Notes under the pieces: generated by a model
The model's input: only the letters and a program-made list of their open reading frames with translations
Databases searched by the model: none
Told to the model about the DNA's origin: nothing
Part shown: in pieces, positions 45,248 through 56,024 of the stretch
How positions within the stretch are numbered: position 1 is the stretch's first letter
How the letters are laid out: the number at the start of each line of letters is the position of its first letter
Made by a program: the position numbers and the translations under genes
Assembly (NCBI GenBank): GCA_009823395.1
Contig: CM020505.1
Span: 7,748,129-7,812,128, forward strand
DNA from: Thamnaconus septentrionalis
Lineage: Eukaryota; Chordata; Actinopteri; Tetraodontiformes; Monacanthidae
DNA: 64,000 nucleotides
Direction: 5' to 3'

Positions 45248-48200
45248 CTAGGCGTTCATGAGGTGGTCTTCTTTCATCTCCTTCTCTGCTGGTTTCTCCG
45301 CACCCACCTGGGGCCATTTGAGAATATCCCTCAGGCTGGGACTGTGCCTGACTGCAAGCCAAATGACAGAATGGACAGGGTCAGGTAGAGCACTTTTTAA
45401 AGAGATAGCCACAAATGCCACAACGTGTTCTCCACAAACCTGTGTTTGGCTCTTCTTCTGTCATGGACTCGCCAGAGCCGGCATCACTTTCAAAAGGCAT
45501 AAAGAGCTGGTCAGTGATGCCGCCCCCTGATCCTTCCTCACTCCCAGAGCCCTCGTCAGGCAAGAAAGACATCGGTGACTCCCCTTCTTCAACCAGCAAC
45601 GGCATCTTATCCTCTTCCTCCTCTTCGAGCATGGTATTCTCTTCCTGCTCATCTCCCAGCATGTCATCCTCTTCTTCTTCCTTGTCCTCAGCCTCATCCT
45701 CATCCTCTTTCACCACCATCTCGTCCTCGTACTCATTTCCTTTTAACTCTTCTTCTTCATAGTCGTCATCCAGGTACTCGTCCTCATATTCCTCGTCCTG
45801 CATCATGACCTTGTCCTTCTCGTCCAGTTGCTTGTCCTTCCCGGCCTGACTCAGTTCCTTATCCTCAACTGCCTCTGCCTCCCTGCAAAAAAACAAAAAA
45901 AACAGATTGCATGAATGAAACCAGACAGCAAAGCATATACTGGCATAATTGTCCATGGTTTGAAACTGCATTACATTACATTGCATGTTAAAAACTACTA
46001 CTCCATACATAGCTGTTTACACTGAGGTGATAGACAACCAAGACCTAATAATGGCAAAAAATCTGTATGTCACACGTGCATATATGTATGTCCGTGTATG
46101 TGTACGTGTGAGTGTGTGCGTGTATGTGCATATGTACTCTTACACAGTGCCACATTTCAAACCTGTGTATCAAGCCAGCATGGCACAAAACCAAAGACTA
46201 AACAATAGACTAGTAGGAGCAGACCACTAAGCGTCACAGCCCACTTCCTCTCAGCACTTCCCTTCGGCTTCCTGTTCAAGGCCAGCTGCAAAAGGAAGGG
46301 CTGCTACTGACGTCGAAATAATGTGATTAAAAGCAGTCCTTTGTAACAGAGCTCTCACTTGCAGAAATGCGCTTATTGTGATTCAATAAGCTGTCAAGAA
46401 TTATGACTGGAGATAGCCACAGTTTGTCTACTCAACAATTTATACTCTGCTTTTTGCCTTGTTTGTTTTCAGAGATTAAAAGTCGAGTTGGGCCTGTCCT
46501 ATAATCAGACTCATTTTTCAAAGTTTGTCTTTATGCACACGCAAAAGCAACGGCCGCATAAAACAAAAATAAGTTGGAACGGTACTGTTGAACTGTTGAA
46601 CTGTGACATTTGTAGATTTTCCTTGCCGTTATTTCAATCCAGATTATCGGTTTATGAGGAAAAAAAAAAGTAATTTCCGAGGAACTTTAAAAGAGGAAAC
46701 TGACGGACAAGCCACAAATTTTGGCACTGACCTTTTTGTTGCAAAGGTCTTAAGTGGCTGGTCAAAGTCTGACAGGCTAAACTTGTTAGTTCATTTTTTA
46801 AATGACAATAATACTAAAACTGAAAGTTTAACATGATTATTTTAATGTACCACAGTCAGTTTCTCCTCTTAAGAGAGTTCAGTGAAAAGCAAATGGACTG
46901 GTTCCTGGTACTTGAAAATCCAGTTGCTTTTCCCTTCACTCTCAAGACATCGATGACCTGGATGACTGACGCTAACTATCTACCTCTGGACTGTTGCTTT
47001 TTCAGTTGGACCTGCTAAAAAATTGGTATGGAGGTGTGAAAGGCTGCCGTTTACGCCAAACGGCGGGGGCCGCGTGGCGTGCACAGCGAGAGTGCACATG
47101 CTTGCTATGTGACAGAAAGCAGAGCAGAAGGTGCGGCAGAAGCCAGTTGTGCCATCAGAGATGCCGTCTGTCTCAACACAATAAGGGACAAACTTTGCAA
47201 CTTTTACACTTCTGCCTTCTACCTTTTAGTAAAAGTGCAGCGTTAGAGAGAACCACCACGTAAAATTGTGAACATATTTTATGCTGACTCTGTACTGTGC
47301 TATATACTGAAAGAATGTTTTTTTTAAGAGTAAACGGAATAGAATAGAGTAGACTTTATTGTCATAGCACACAACGGAACTGAACCAATGGAATTGGTTC
47401 TTTTAGTGCAGTAAGATGAAATGAGTAACAATGAATATAATAAAAACAATAAGATACAACACGTTAAAATAGTTTTCTGTCAATAATATGCATATACTGA
47501 GATCTCTTGGTCATTCTTATTGGTGCTCTATCCTCCTTCCACTGTCTGTTGGTCCCTCTCTTCTGAGTTGTTGTCTCCTCTTTTGGCCTCCTACCTCACA
47601 CTTAGATGTTCGCTCAAAAAACCACACACCCACAGAAGGCAGCGACTAGAGTCCCGCTAACCAAGGTGACAGATCTAGTGCAGCATCAGCTTTATTTTCA
47701 GCATCGGCTTTATTTTCCTATTGTGATGATCTGTGTGTGTCTGCTGACAGCTTAGTGTACTCTCACTGACAGCAGAGTCACCAAGACCGCCGGGGCATGC
47801 TGGCGTCCTCCCACAACTCACAGAGCAACTGTCCCTCAGCTTGTATATACAGACACACACACACTCATACTTACAGATATGATGCTTCTGAAGCAGGAAG
47901 TTTGTCTGGCAGGTCGGCGCTCCACGGCATTCTTGGACTTTGATAAGTCACACAGTTGGCCCGATCGCCCTCGGGGTTACATTTCACGTACTTGTACACG
48001 GCAGACCTCGGCGCTCCTGGACAGAGAGGTTCACTTTAACTTAATGTGGTTTGCATGCACAATTTTAACTGATGAAACAAAGCATGGACGCTATCGTAGA
48101 TCACCCGACTGATTTATGTTGTCTTTAATTTGTTTTTCCTCCAAATTGAAAAAAAGAGGCATCACAAATTAGAACCAGGATTGAACGAACTGCTCAGAAG

Positions 48201-49483
48201 ATTGTTTAACTACTTCCACATTTAGGTTGTTTCAGAGTATGACGACATTGTTTCGTAACAAGGCAATGAGACGATCTGCAGTTCAAACGTCCAGAATTCT
48301 CAACAATAATGTGTCAGAACAGGAAGTAACGGTGTAATTTATCTGACTGGAAAAGAAATAACTGCAACTTTACACCAATATCTACCCTGTCACTGATTAC
48401 AGTGAACTGAACATGAAGAAGACGACGATGACTGCATCATCTGCTATTAGGGGAGGTGGAGGTTAAAGTGAATATTCCGATAAGTGAATTTCGACAAGAG
48501 TATGATGGAAATTGTTTCATGGGAGTTCAGAACGATGAGTTGAATGATTAATAATGAATGATGATTTCTCTGAGGTTGTTTCAAAAGTAAGACGTGGTAC
48601 GTACACTGAGTACATCAAGCAGACTCTTTGTTTTTGATGGCTATGAAGAGATGCTTGTTTCAACATTAATATCACTGTGCCACCATCTATATATTTTTGT
48701 CAAGGGCGTCGAGTTTATGCATCGTGTGCCGATTAAAATCAATGACACGTTTGTTAAAAGTCAGCTGGCCTTGAAGGACATATTTCCTAAACAATCAACA
48801 GACATTTTCTCACGTTGTTTTTGATGATTTCTCATAAACTACATCACATCAGGAATTTGCAAAAATGACTTATAATGTATGTATGTATGTATGTATGTAT
48901 GTATAACATTTCCACTATGGCATAAGTGTTTTAGCCATAAGGGGAACTGTGTTAACCTTATGACTTATGTACAGTAGGCCTAAAAGTAGCGTGAAGTGAA
49001 TTAAAGGGAAAAAACACTAAAGGTTTTATTTCCCCTTTCTCAGCTTTGAATTTAGTTTAGTAAGGAACAGTTCGTTCTGAGTCATAGTGAGAGTCCAGAA
49101 AAGTCCCTTCAAGTTCGCCCACCTTCATCTCCTCAGAGCAGTCGGAGGAAGTTGCGCCATCGTTACCTCTTTTTTTTGTGCGTGATAAGTTTGGGGCTCA
49201 GTCGCGCTCATTTACGGTAAACACAACGCGCGCTAACGGTGGGAAAACACACCAGCCGTCATCACGTCATGCCAAACAGAGAGACTCCCGATGGTCCCCG
49301 GACCACCGTTTGGGTCACTCCGCGAAGGGGAGAGACCGCTTGACCATACAGGAGATCCTGTCAAAACCCCCAACCGGACCTGGTAAAAGTCTGTCAAAAT
49401 CACCAAAGACCATCAAAAACAAACTTACCGTGTCCGTAATGGAGGGCGAGGCAGCAGAGAGCGACGACCAGGGCGAATTTCAT
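45248..49483 (-). CDS. srgn: serglycin-like acidic granule proteoglycan core protein
   Basis: Serglycin is a secretory-granule proteoglycan core of haematopoietic cells that packs basic mediators. Exons 5' to 3': 49429-49483, 47875-48016, 45440-45882, 45248-45351, giving 247 aa. Exon 1 is a signal peptide starting MKFALVVALCCLAL. Exon 2 has the family hallmark YKYVKCNPEGDRANC, where human has YQWVRCNPDSNSANC. Exon 3 opens with more than 70 residues of mostly D/E, then three Ser-Gly sites in acidic context (EGSGSEEGSGGG, DAGSGES) suited to glycosaminoglycan attachment. Exon 4 reads VRHSPSLRDILKWPQ and ends at TAG 45248-45250. If intron 45352-45439 were retained, the frame would instead end at 45381 with a Cys-rich tail. 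Position between vps26a and kifbp matches human. The call rests on signal peptide, hallmark, Ser-Gly sites and synteny; overall identity is low. Confidence 0.82.
47335..47500. repeat. interspersed repeat fragment in a srgn intron
   Basis: Reads gaatagaatagagtagactt then tattgtcatagcacacaacg, resembling the element at 38490-38720 and a pattern common in fish genomes. The rest of intron 45883-47874 and of intron 48017-49428 shows no exon. A (TGTA)n tract lies near 48875-48905. Confidence 0.4.
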
Positions 49484-50099
49484 CTTTGTTGTTGTTGTTG
49501 TTCACTCACAATATGAGAAACAGAGTGGAGGCACTGGCGTCAGACTTGAGCTTCCACTCACTTCAGAATGAGAGCGTCGCACAGAAACTCCCCGTCTTCG
49601 CAGCTCAACCCTCTTTTCGGTGCGTCACGGTTTCCTTTGGTGCGTCTTCGGTGGAGTCGAAAGCGAAGTGAGTTCACATCCTGGAATTTTTTTATTATTC
49701 TTTTTTTAAAGCGCATGGTAGTTTTCCTTTCCCCCCTTTTCACTATTTTCGCTTTCATTGCGTAACTGCGCGCTCAAATAGGGAAGATACTCCGAGGTGC
49801 CCTCCTAACGGGATTGTTCAGTAATTAACAATCATTTATGGTAACAGAGAACCCCCACCCCAACCCGGGCAGGTGGACGCAGACACCACTGGCTACCACA
49901 CAGCTCCGCCCCTGTCCAGAAGATCAAGTCTATCATTCCAAGATGGATGGATCCAATTGGAACTCAGTGACTGTAAACATGGACTGGAACTGTAATGATT
50001 GTTATCCCAAAAATATTGTATCTCAAACAGAGTTGAGTAAGTCTACTTCCGAACAAACACACAACTCTTGCTCATTTTGTAACAATGGAATTGAATGAG

Positions 50100-50350
50100 A
50101 AGCGTTAAGTTAAGGCAACTGGACTTGTTCTTGTGACCTTGAAGCGTTTTCACCTCTCATCTGAAAGGCTTCTTCAGTTCTGAAAAAAAGGTTTGGAGAG
50201 TCCCAGGTATTTAACCACCAGGAGTTGTAGGTGGAGCTAAGGCTGACAGAACCTTCTATTAGCAAAGGTATTGTTTCACCAACAAAGTTGATGATGCTAA
50301 TAAGAGCGAAAATCATGAGTGGTTAATCTGATGACTCACTAGTGTGCCTC
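50100..50350. repeat. fish interspersed repeat fragment
   Basis: Contains caactggacttgttcttgtg, ttttcacctctcatctgaaa, ggcttcttcagttctg and ggagagtcccaggtatttaa. I recall this pattern as widespread in teleost genomes; its class is not certain. It sits between blocks X and Y of the first duplicated unit and is absent from the second. Confidence 0.4.
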
Positions 50351-50770
50351 CTCCTTCTGCTCAGTGAGCAGGACTTCTTTTGAGACAAAATTCCTCTTGG
50401 GTGCCAGAGGATCCTGGCCAGACTGGTTTAAGAGCCCTGAAAAGCAAGATAAAGTTAATTAACAGTTTGATACAACATCGCCAAGCAGGTCAACGCTGAA
50501 AAAACCACGCTTCGCACCCTGCAGCAGGCGGCAGCAGTCACTCCTACGGTTGGCACAAGCTCAATAAGATTGATTGGAACAATATTGCCTGCTCTCATGA
50601 GTTTTGATTGCTGCTGCGACATTCAGGCGTTGCTGGGTTCAGAATTTGATGCAGCATGATAACATATCATGAAAAGTGGTTTCAACAGTTTCAACTGCTG
50701 CTGGTGGTAAGATGGTCTGGAGGATATTTTCTTGGCAGATACTACCAAGTTTTACCAAATAAGGAGATCA

Positions 50771-51146
50771 TTCATTCATTCATCTTCTATACCCGCTTAT
50801 TCCTATTCAGGGTCACGGGGGTCTGCTGGAGCCTATCCCAGCTGTCTTAGGGCAAAGGCAGGGTGACACCCTGGACAAGTCGCCAGTTCATCGCAGGGCC
50901 ACATAGAAACAAACAACCATTTACACTCACATGCACACCTATGGACAATTTTAGAATGTTCAATTGACCTCACATGCATGTTTTTGGAGTGTGGGAGGAA
51001 GCCGGAGAACCCGGAGAGAACCCACACAGACACAGGGAGAACATGCAAACTCCACACAGAAAGGTCCCAGGCCCGGGCCCCGGAATCGAACCCACGACCT
51101 TCTTGCTGTGAGGCGGCAGCGCTAACCACTGCGCCACCGTGTCGCC
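50771..51146 (-). mobile_element. tRNA-derived SINE with 12-bp target duplication
   Basis: Read on the minus strand, the head has box A tggcgcagtgg (51126-51136) and box B ggttcgattcc (51082-51092), the internal promoter of a tRNA-derived SINE. The body follows, with the tail of ATTC/GAAT units at the 50771 end. It is flanked by ataaggagatca on both sides (50759-50770 and 51147-51158). The sister duplicate near 52465-52485 has the uninterrupted site, agagatcagttag. Confidence 0.85.
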
Positions 51147-54100
51147 ATAAGGAGATCAGTTAGTGTATATTTCAAACTTCAGATTTATGTTGTCATCTCA
51201 AAGGTGGATGCAAATAACTTACAAACAAGGACTTACTGACACAAATTGTGTTAAATAAAAAACAGGATTAGCATTACTAACTCTTCACTGATCGAAGTCT
51301 GTCCAAGCCTGCCTCTCCAAGATGGAAACTCTATTGGAACTCAGTGACTATGAACATGGACTGGAAAGGAACTGATTTTTACCCCACAAATTTTGTATCT
51401 CAAATAGAGCTGAATAAGTCCAGTTCTGCACAACACATGCCCCGCAAACAGGATCATTGCAAAAAAAATTTTTGACACTGACCTCTCTTGCTCATTTTGC
51501 AACTCTAGAATTGAATCATTCCCTCGCAAGTTTTGTTGAATGTCCTGTCTCAGAGTAGTTTTTCTGACATTTGGGGCTGGCATTTTCAAAGTCAGCCCCA
51601 TGCAGGCCTGAGTTAATTGAGTTTGTTTAGGGAGGACTAAACCTTCCTCTCTCTCTCTTCGTCGTTCTGGTGGTTCTTGCGTCTCTGTCACTGTTGAGGA
51701 CAAGCTGTGTTAACAGTACATGTGTATCAGAGAGACTGACAACTGACAGCTCTCTGATCTACACCCATCAGCTTCTGAAATTCAACCATGAGGGCGTTAC
51801 TGCAAAACAGCGACGACAACAGCAAACTACAACCTTTTGGCTCCACATTAACAACTGACTTTCATCAACTGTTGTCAACTGTTGGCCCGTTATGCTATCC
51901 GTATGTGTCTGGCTGTCTTGTCAGGCATCTGGTTTTGTCAAAGAGTTTTCACTGGAATTGTATAATATGCTTCAGGTATTATTTTTGGGATATCATGGCG
52001 GTGAGTCAAGGTTTCTGGACAGATTGCTTTTAAACAGAAACTGCTTGAGTTTTCATGCACTCCCTCAGGCTTTGCAGGGAATTGGTCCAAAAAGATAAAA
52101 TAACCAGTGAGCAGCAGTTCTTTTCGGACAAAATGTGTCTTAGGTGCCAGAGGACACAGGGCAGACTGGTTCAAGAGCACTAAAAGGCCAGATAAAGTTA
52201 ATTAATTGTTCGATACAACATCGCCAAGCAGTTAAATGCTGAGAAAACCACGCATCACACCCTGAAGCATAACAGTCACTCCTACGGTTGGCACAAGCTC
52301 AATAAGATTGGTTGGGAAAGTTGTCCCCTGGTCTTATGAGTTTTGATTGCTGCTGCAACATTCAGGCGTTGCTGGGGTCAGAATTTGATACAACATGATA
52401 ACATGTTTCTTGAAAAGTGGTATCAACAGTTCCAGCTGCTGCTGGTGGTGAAATGTTTGATCAATTAAAGAGATCAGTTAGTATATGTTTCAAACTTGAC
52501 TTTATGTTGTCATCTCAAAGGTGGATGCAAATAATTTACAAGGACCTACTGACACAAATTGTGTTTCATTTGTTAATAAACAGGATTAACATTTTCACAG
52601 ATGGACATTATCACATTATGAATATATTTTTAGCAGTATAACTTGAAAATATGAATTTAAAAACTGAATATTTAACTGTTTAATGTATGCACTTCAGTGG
52701 GAAATGGAAGTTATGCCTTCACCACTTGACTGATGTTTGTTGTCCTGCTTGTTGTAAACACAAGTTGAGACATTTCAGCTGGTATGTCACTACGCCTCGG
52801 GCAGGTGAAGCAGCCCATCAGATGAACTTTATGGATTATGACTCACAGGCTGTTTGCAGCTAGGAGAGCAGCATGAAAACAAACACCTTTACAATTATAC
52901 CTTATATATCTTTTTTTTTTTTTTTTTTTTTTTACCATAGGTAAACCTTTGCCAGTATAAATTAATAATATAAAATAGTATAGTTAAGAGTATTTTAACA
53001 GTATCGGTTTCAACAGCTGAAACTCTTTAACTTTAATGGCCGGGAGGAAGTTGATAGTGCAATGATGTCTGAGGTTTTGTGTAATCTACTGCTAGAATCA
53101 GCAGTTTGACCACACAAATGTGCAATCGTCTTTCAGTGTCAGATGGTAGAGTGATGCTTCACAGACCAATGTTTTTTTGTGTGTTTAAACTTTTGATGTT
53201 GTTGATAGTTTAGTTTAGTTTAGTTTCATGTCTTGGCTTCACTTTCCCTTTTTTAGTGATCTTTCAAACCCAATCCCCTTTGTTACTGATATTATTACTA
53301 CTATTAGTTGTGACTGTGCCTGTGTTCGCTTGTCTGTCAGTTCCTTCTTAGATGATTTGTTGACTCAAGCAGAATGCTGATTATTTTGTACTCGGTTTTA
53401 CGGCCACCAGCCGTCTCACCACCTCTCTCTGCGCCAGTCACCTGTCAGTCTATTCAAATTCAGCTGTAGGATCACCACAGTCCCATTGGTGCAATGAGTC
53501 CCCACGTCCTAGCCTCACCACCACATGCCACCTGCCAATGAGCTAATTGGTCTCACCAATCACGTGACGGTATCTTCTTTATATTAACCCCCTCCTTTCC
53601 CATTCGAAGTGGCGACTGAACACTGAGACAGTGCGCCACGTTCGACTTTAGAAATATAGTGCACTATACAATGACAGACTACTTAAAGTGGTCAAGGGCT
53701 ACATTTGTTTTGGTGTGTTTTGCTCTCATTTGACAGAGGTGTTTATGTTAGGAGTTATTGGGTTGAAGGGTGCTGTTTCTGCATTTTTGGTTTGTAGATT
53801 TAGATAACAAGGCCTTTCTTTCCTGCTTGGGTATTTTTTGTTCTAGGTAGATAGCTCTTGTTTTTTTTTAAGAGTCTATTTTGGTTATGTTTAATTATCT
53901 GATTTAACAGCACCACTTGGTCCTTGTAGTTGTAGTTCTGCCTTGCCTTTTTTTTGTTTGTTTGTTCAGTAATTAAAGCCTTTTTCTGTTTTCACCAATC
54001 TCTTTTCATCAAAGTTTTACTTTACCACTCACTGATTTAAATGAGCCGGGTTGTAAAATTTGGTGTAGAATGGAGATTAAGAGGAACGAAGAAAGGCAGA

Positions 54101-54792
54101 AAGAGAGGCTTGTTTCTTCCAACGTATGAGTATGACTCTAGAGGAAGTGGTCAGATCTTGTCAGCTTTGCTGAGTAAATGACATGCTTGCTTAACACGCA
54201 CACACTGTCAGTGACCTGTTTAAACTCTGTTAACACACAAAATGGAGAACATGTCTGCTCTTAATAAAATTCTTCAGACACACAGACACCGTGCTTAACA
54301 AAATGCAGTATATTTGTCATGGAAAAAACACATCACTGAAGCCAATTTTCTTTCCAGTATGGTGAGAGGAAGCTAACATTTTGGGGTAACTGATCTGTCA
54401 GATGGAAGAGGAAGTAAAACTGTGACGGATAACCCCTAAACTCAAATTCATACGGACCTGCTTCAGCAGGGGTGCCTGTAACTTGAGTTTAAAAAAAAAA
54501 AAAAAAGAAAGTTCTGCACTTTTGCTCTTACGAGAAGAAGAAAAAAAACCCAAGAACCCAATTTCAGTCAGACAACTCTGGATTAAAGTCAACACCTTTA
54601 TTGAGCATGATTATTTGCAAGATTAGCAGATGCAGGGCATCAGTATTTGGCCTGACTGAAGCAAGTGGCATCAGGCTGTCTCTATGTCTTAATTTCCTGC
54701 ATGATCTGCACAAGACATTACAGGGGATGCAGACCCCTGCTGGGGATCACAAAGAGCCCATAGGAAGTTGCTGGGGATGTGGTTGAATTCAT

Positions 54793-55045
54793 AAATCCAT
54801 TTTCTATCACCACTTAACCAGCAATCAGGTTACATTATCCCCATTGCTTGAGGAAAAAGGTGCAGAGACAACACGGAGACAAATAACCATCCACGTTTGC
54901 ACTCACGCCTACGGGAAATTCCGAGTTTTATACTAAAATTTACATGTCTGTAGACTGTGAGAGGAAGCCAGAGAGCCCAGAGAGATATGGAAAGAACATG
55001 AGAACTCCATCTAGAAAAGCTGAAATCAAAAGCTTCGACCTTCTT
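54793..55045 (-). mobile_element. eroded copy of the same SINE family
   Basis: Shows the family's internal blocks in weathered form: tccattttctatcaccactt, gactgtgagaggaagccaga, gcccagagagatatggaaag. The head is poorly kept. Confidence 0.55.
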
Positions 55046-56024
55046 TGACAGATATTTACAATAAACAAAAAGGCTGCACTGGATGAGATCACAGGTCATC
55101 ATGTTTAATTAAAGTGCATTTCAGACAATAATGTCACAAAAAATGAAAAAACAAAAGTAAACGTCTTTTAGAACAAACATTTTATGGTAGAGGCATATAG
55201 AGACAAGTTTGTTGGACAGTGTTGGCAATAGCCGGAAATGTGTACAGGAAGCTGTGCTGAAACTTCCGGTGAAGGCTGCATGCAAAATGCCTCTAAGAGT
55301 TTTCTCTGACATAAATAAGTATAGCTCACCAGGTCTGCCATTCACTTTCTCCAGTGAAACGGTTTCAAATGTTCACAGTGGTATTGAATTGGAAGATGGG
55401 TAATAAGTGAAACTCTGAGGCTTGTTTCATTTTGCTGTTTCTATGCACAACGTGGATGTTAAACTCAAAAATAGCCTGATTGAGTATCTGTGCATACATG
55501 CAATATTTTTTTATTTTTTTTTAAAATTAAAACTATATTATAGTTTGGGAAAAAGCAGTCCAAACATCAACTTCCCCCATGTGTTTCCAAAAGTTTCGTT
55601 TTCTTCATTGTTTTCAGGCTTTCATTCTGATCATTTGTGACCACTGACTCATTGACTTACTGTGTATTAGGGTTAATGTTACCCATTACAAACACATTAG
55701 TGGACAGAAATAGAGCAACATAATAAAATAGAGTAGATACTGCAAGTAAAAAGCTTACAAGATTATGAACAATCCGTTAGTAGCTTTTGAGAGATTGAAT
55801 TAGAACCCATAAGATGGTTGGATGTTTGTTGCAATTCGCCAATGGGGAAGTGGCTGCTGTTAGTTCTCCAATCCACTAGATGGGACTGTAGTGTTGACGC
55901 GGAGAACCTTTAATACTCTATACAAGACTAATGCAAACAAAAGGCCTCGAGTTTCAACATAGTAATCCACCAATACCCAACAACTTGACCTGGAACCAAG
56001 TCAACCAGTGAACAGAGGCGTCCT

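Larger units (their letters stand above)
49920..52600. repeat. diverged tandem duplication, about 1.3 kb per unit
   Basis: Block X occurs at about 49920-50098 and 51290-51520 (shared ttggaactcagtgact, acatggactgga, ttgtatctcaaa). Block Y occurs at about 50355-51290 and 52107-52600 (shared gataaagttaattaa, acaacatcgccaagcag, cactcctacggttggcacaa, ctcaataagattg, aggtggatgcaaataa). The order X-Y-X-Y shows a head-to-tail duplication. Copies differ at many positions, so it is not recent. No open frame is shared by both copies, and the function is unknown. Confidence 0.75.
49484..56024. other. srgn-kifbp intergenic region
   Basis: A 6.5-kb gene-free stretch on present evidence. It contains the srgn 5' flank, a diverged tandem duplication (about 49920-52600), a SINE insertion, a second eroded SINE copy and a poly(T) run near 52910-52935. 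Between 53200 and 54020 an AT-rich block has a TATA-like ctttatatta and an aattaaagcc, which could be remnants of a retroelement; I cannot place it. Open frames here lack family signatures. Confidence 0.45.

Noticed and set aside
45415..45762. Plus-strand Ser-rich open frame
   Set aside because: It is the antisense shadow of the acidic serglycin exon (GAG/GAA codons read in reverse as CTC/TTC).
45381..46010. One continuous 209-codon frame as a stand-alone acidic protein gene
   Set aside because: Its first part is intron sequence before the acceptor at 45882. It joins in frame to a signal peptide and serglycin hallmark exon upstream, and has a better spliced 3' end.
51670..51858. Possible immunoglobulin-type exon (Cys/Thr-rich frame)
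   Set aside because: No WxR or YxC core pattern, no splice-consistent partner, and it lies inside a non-coding duplicated block.
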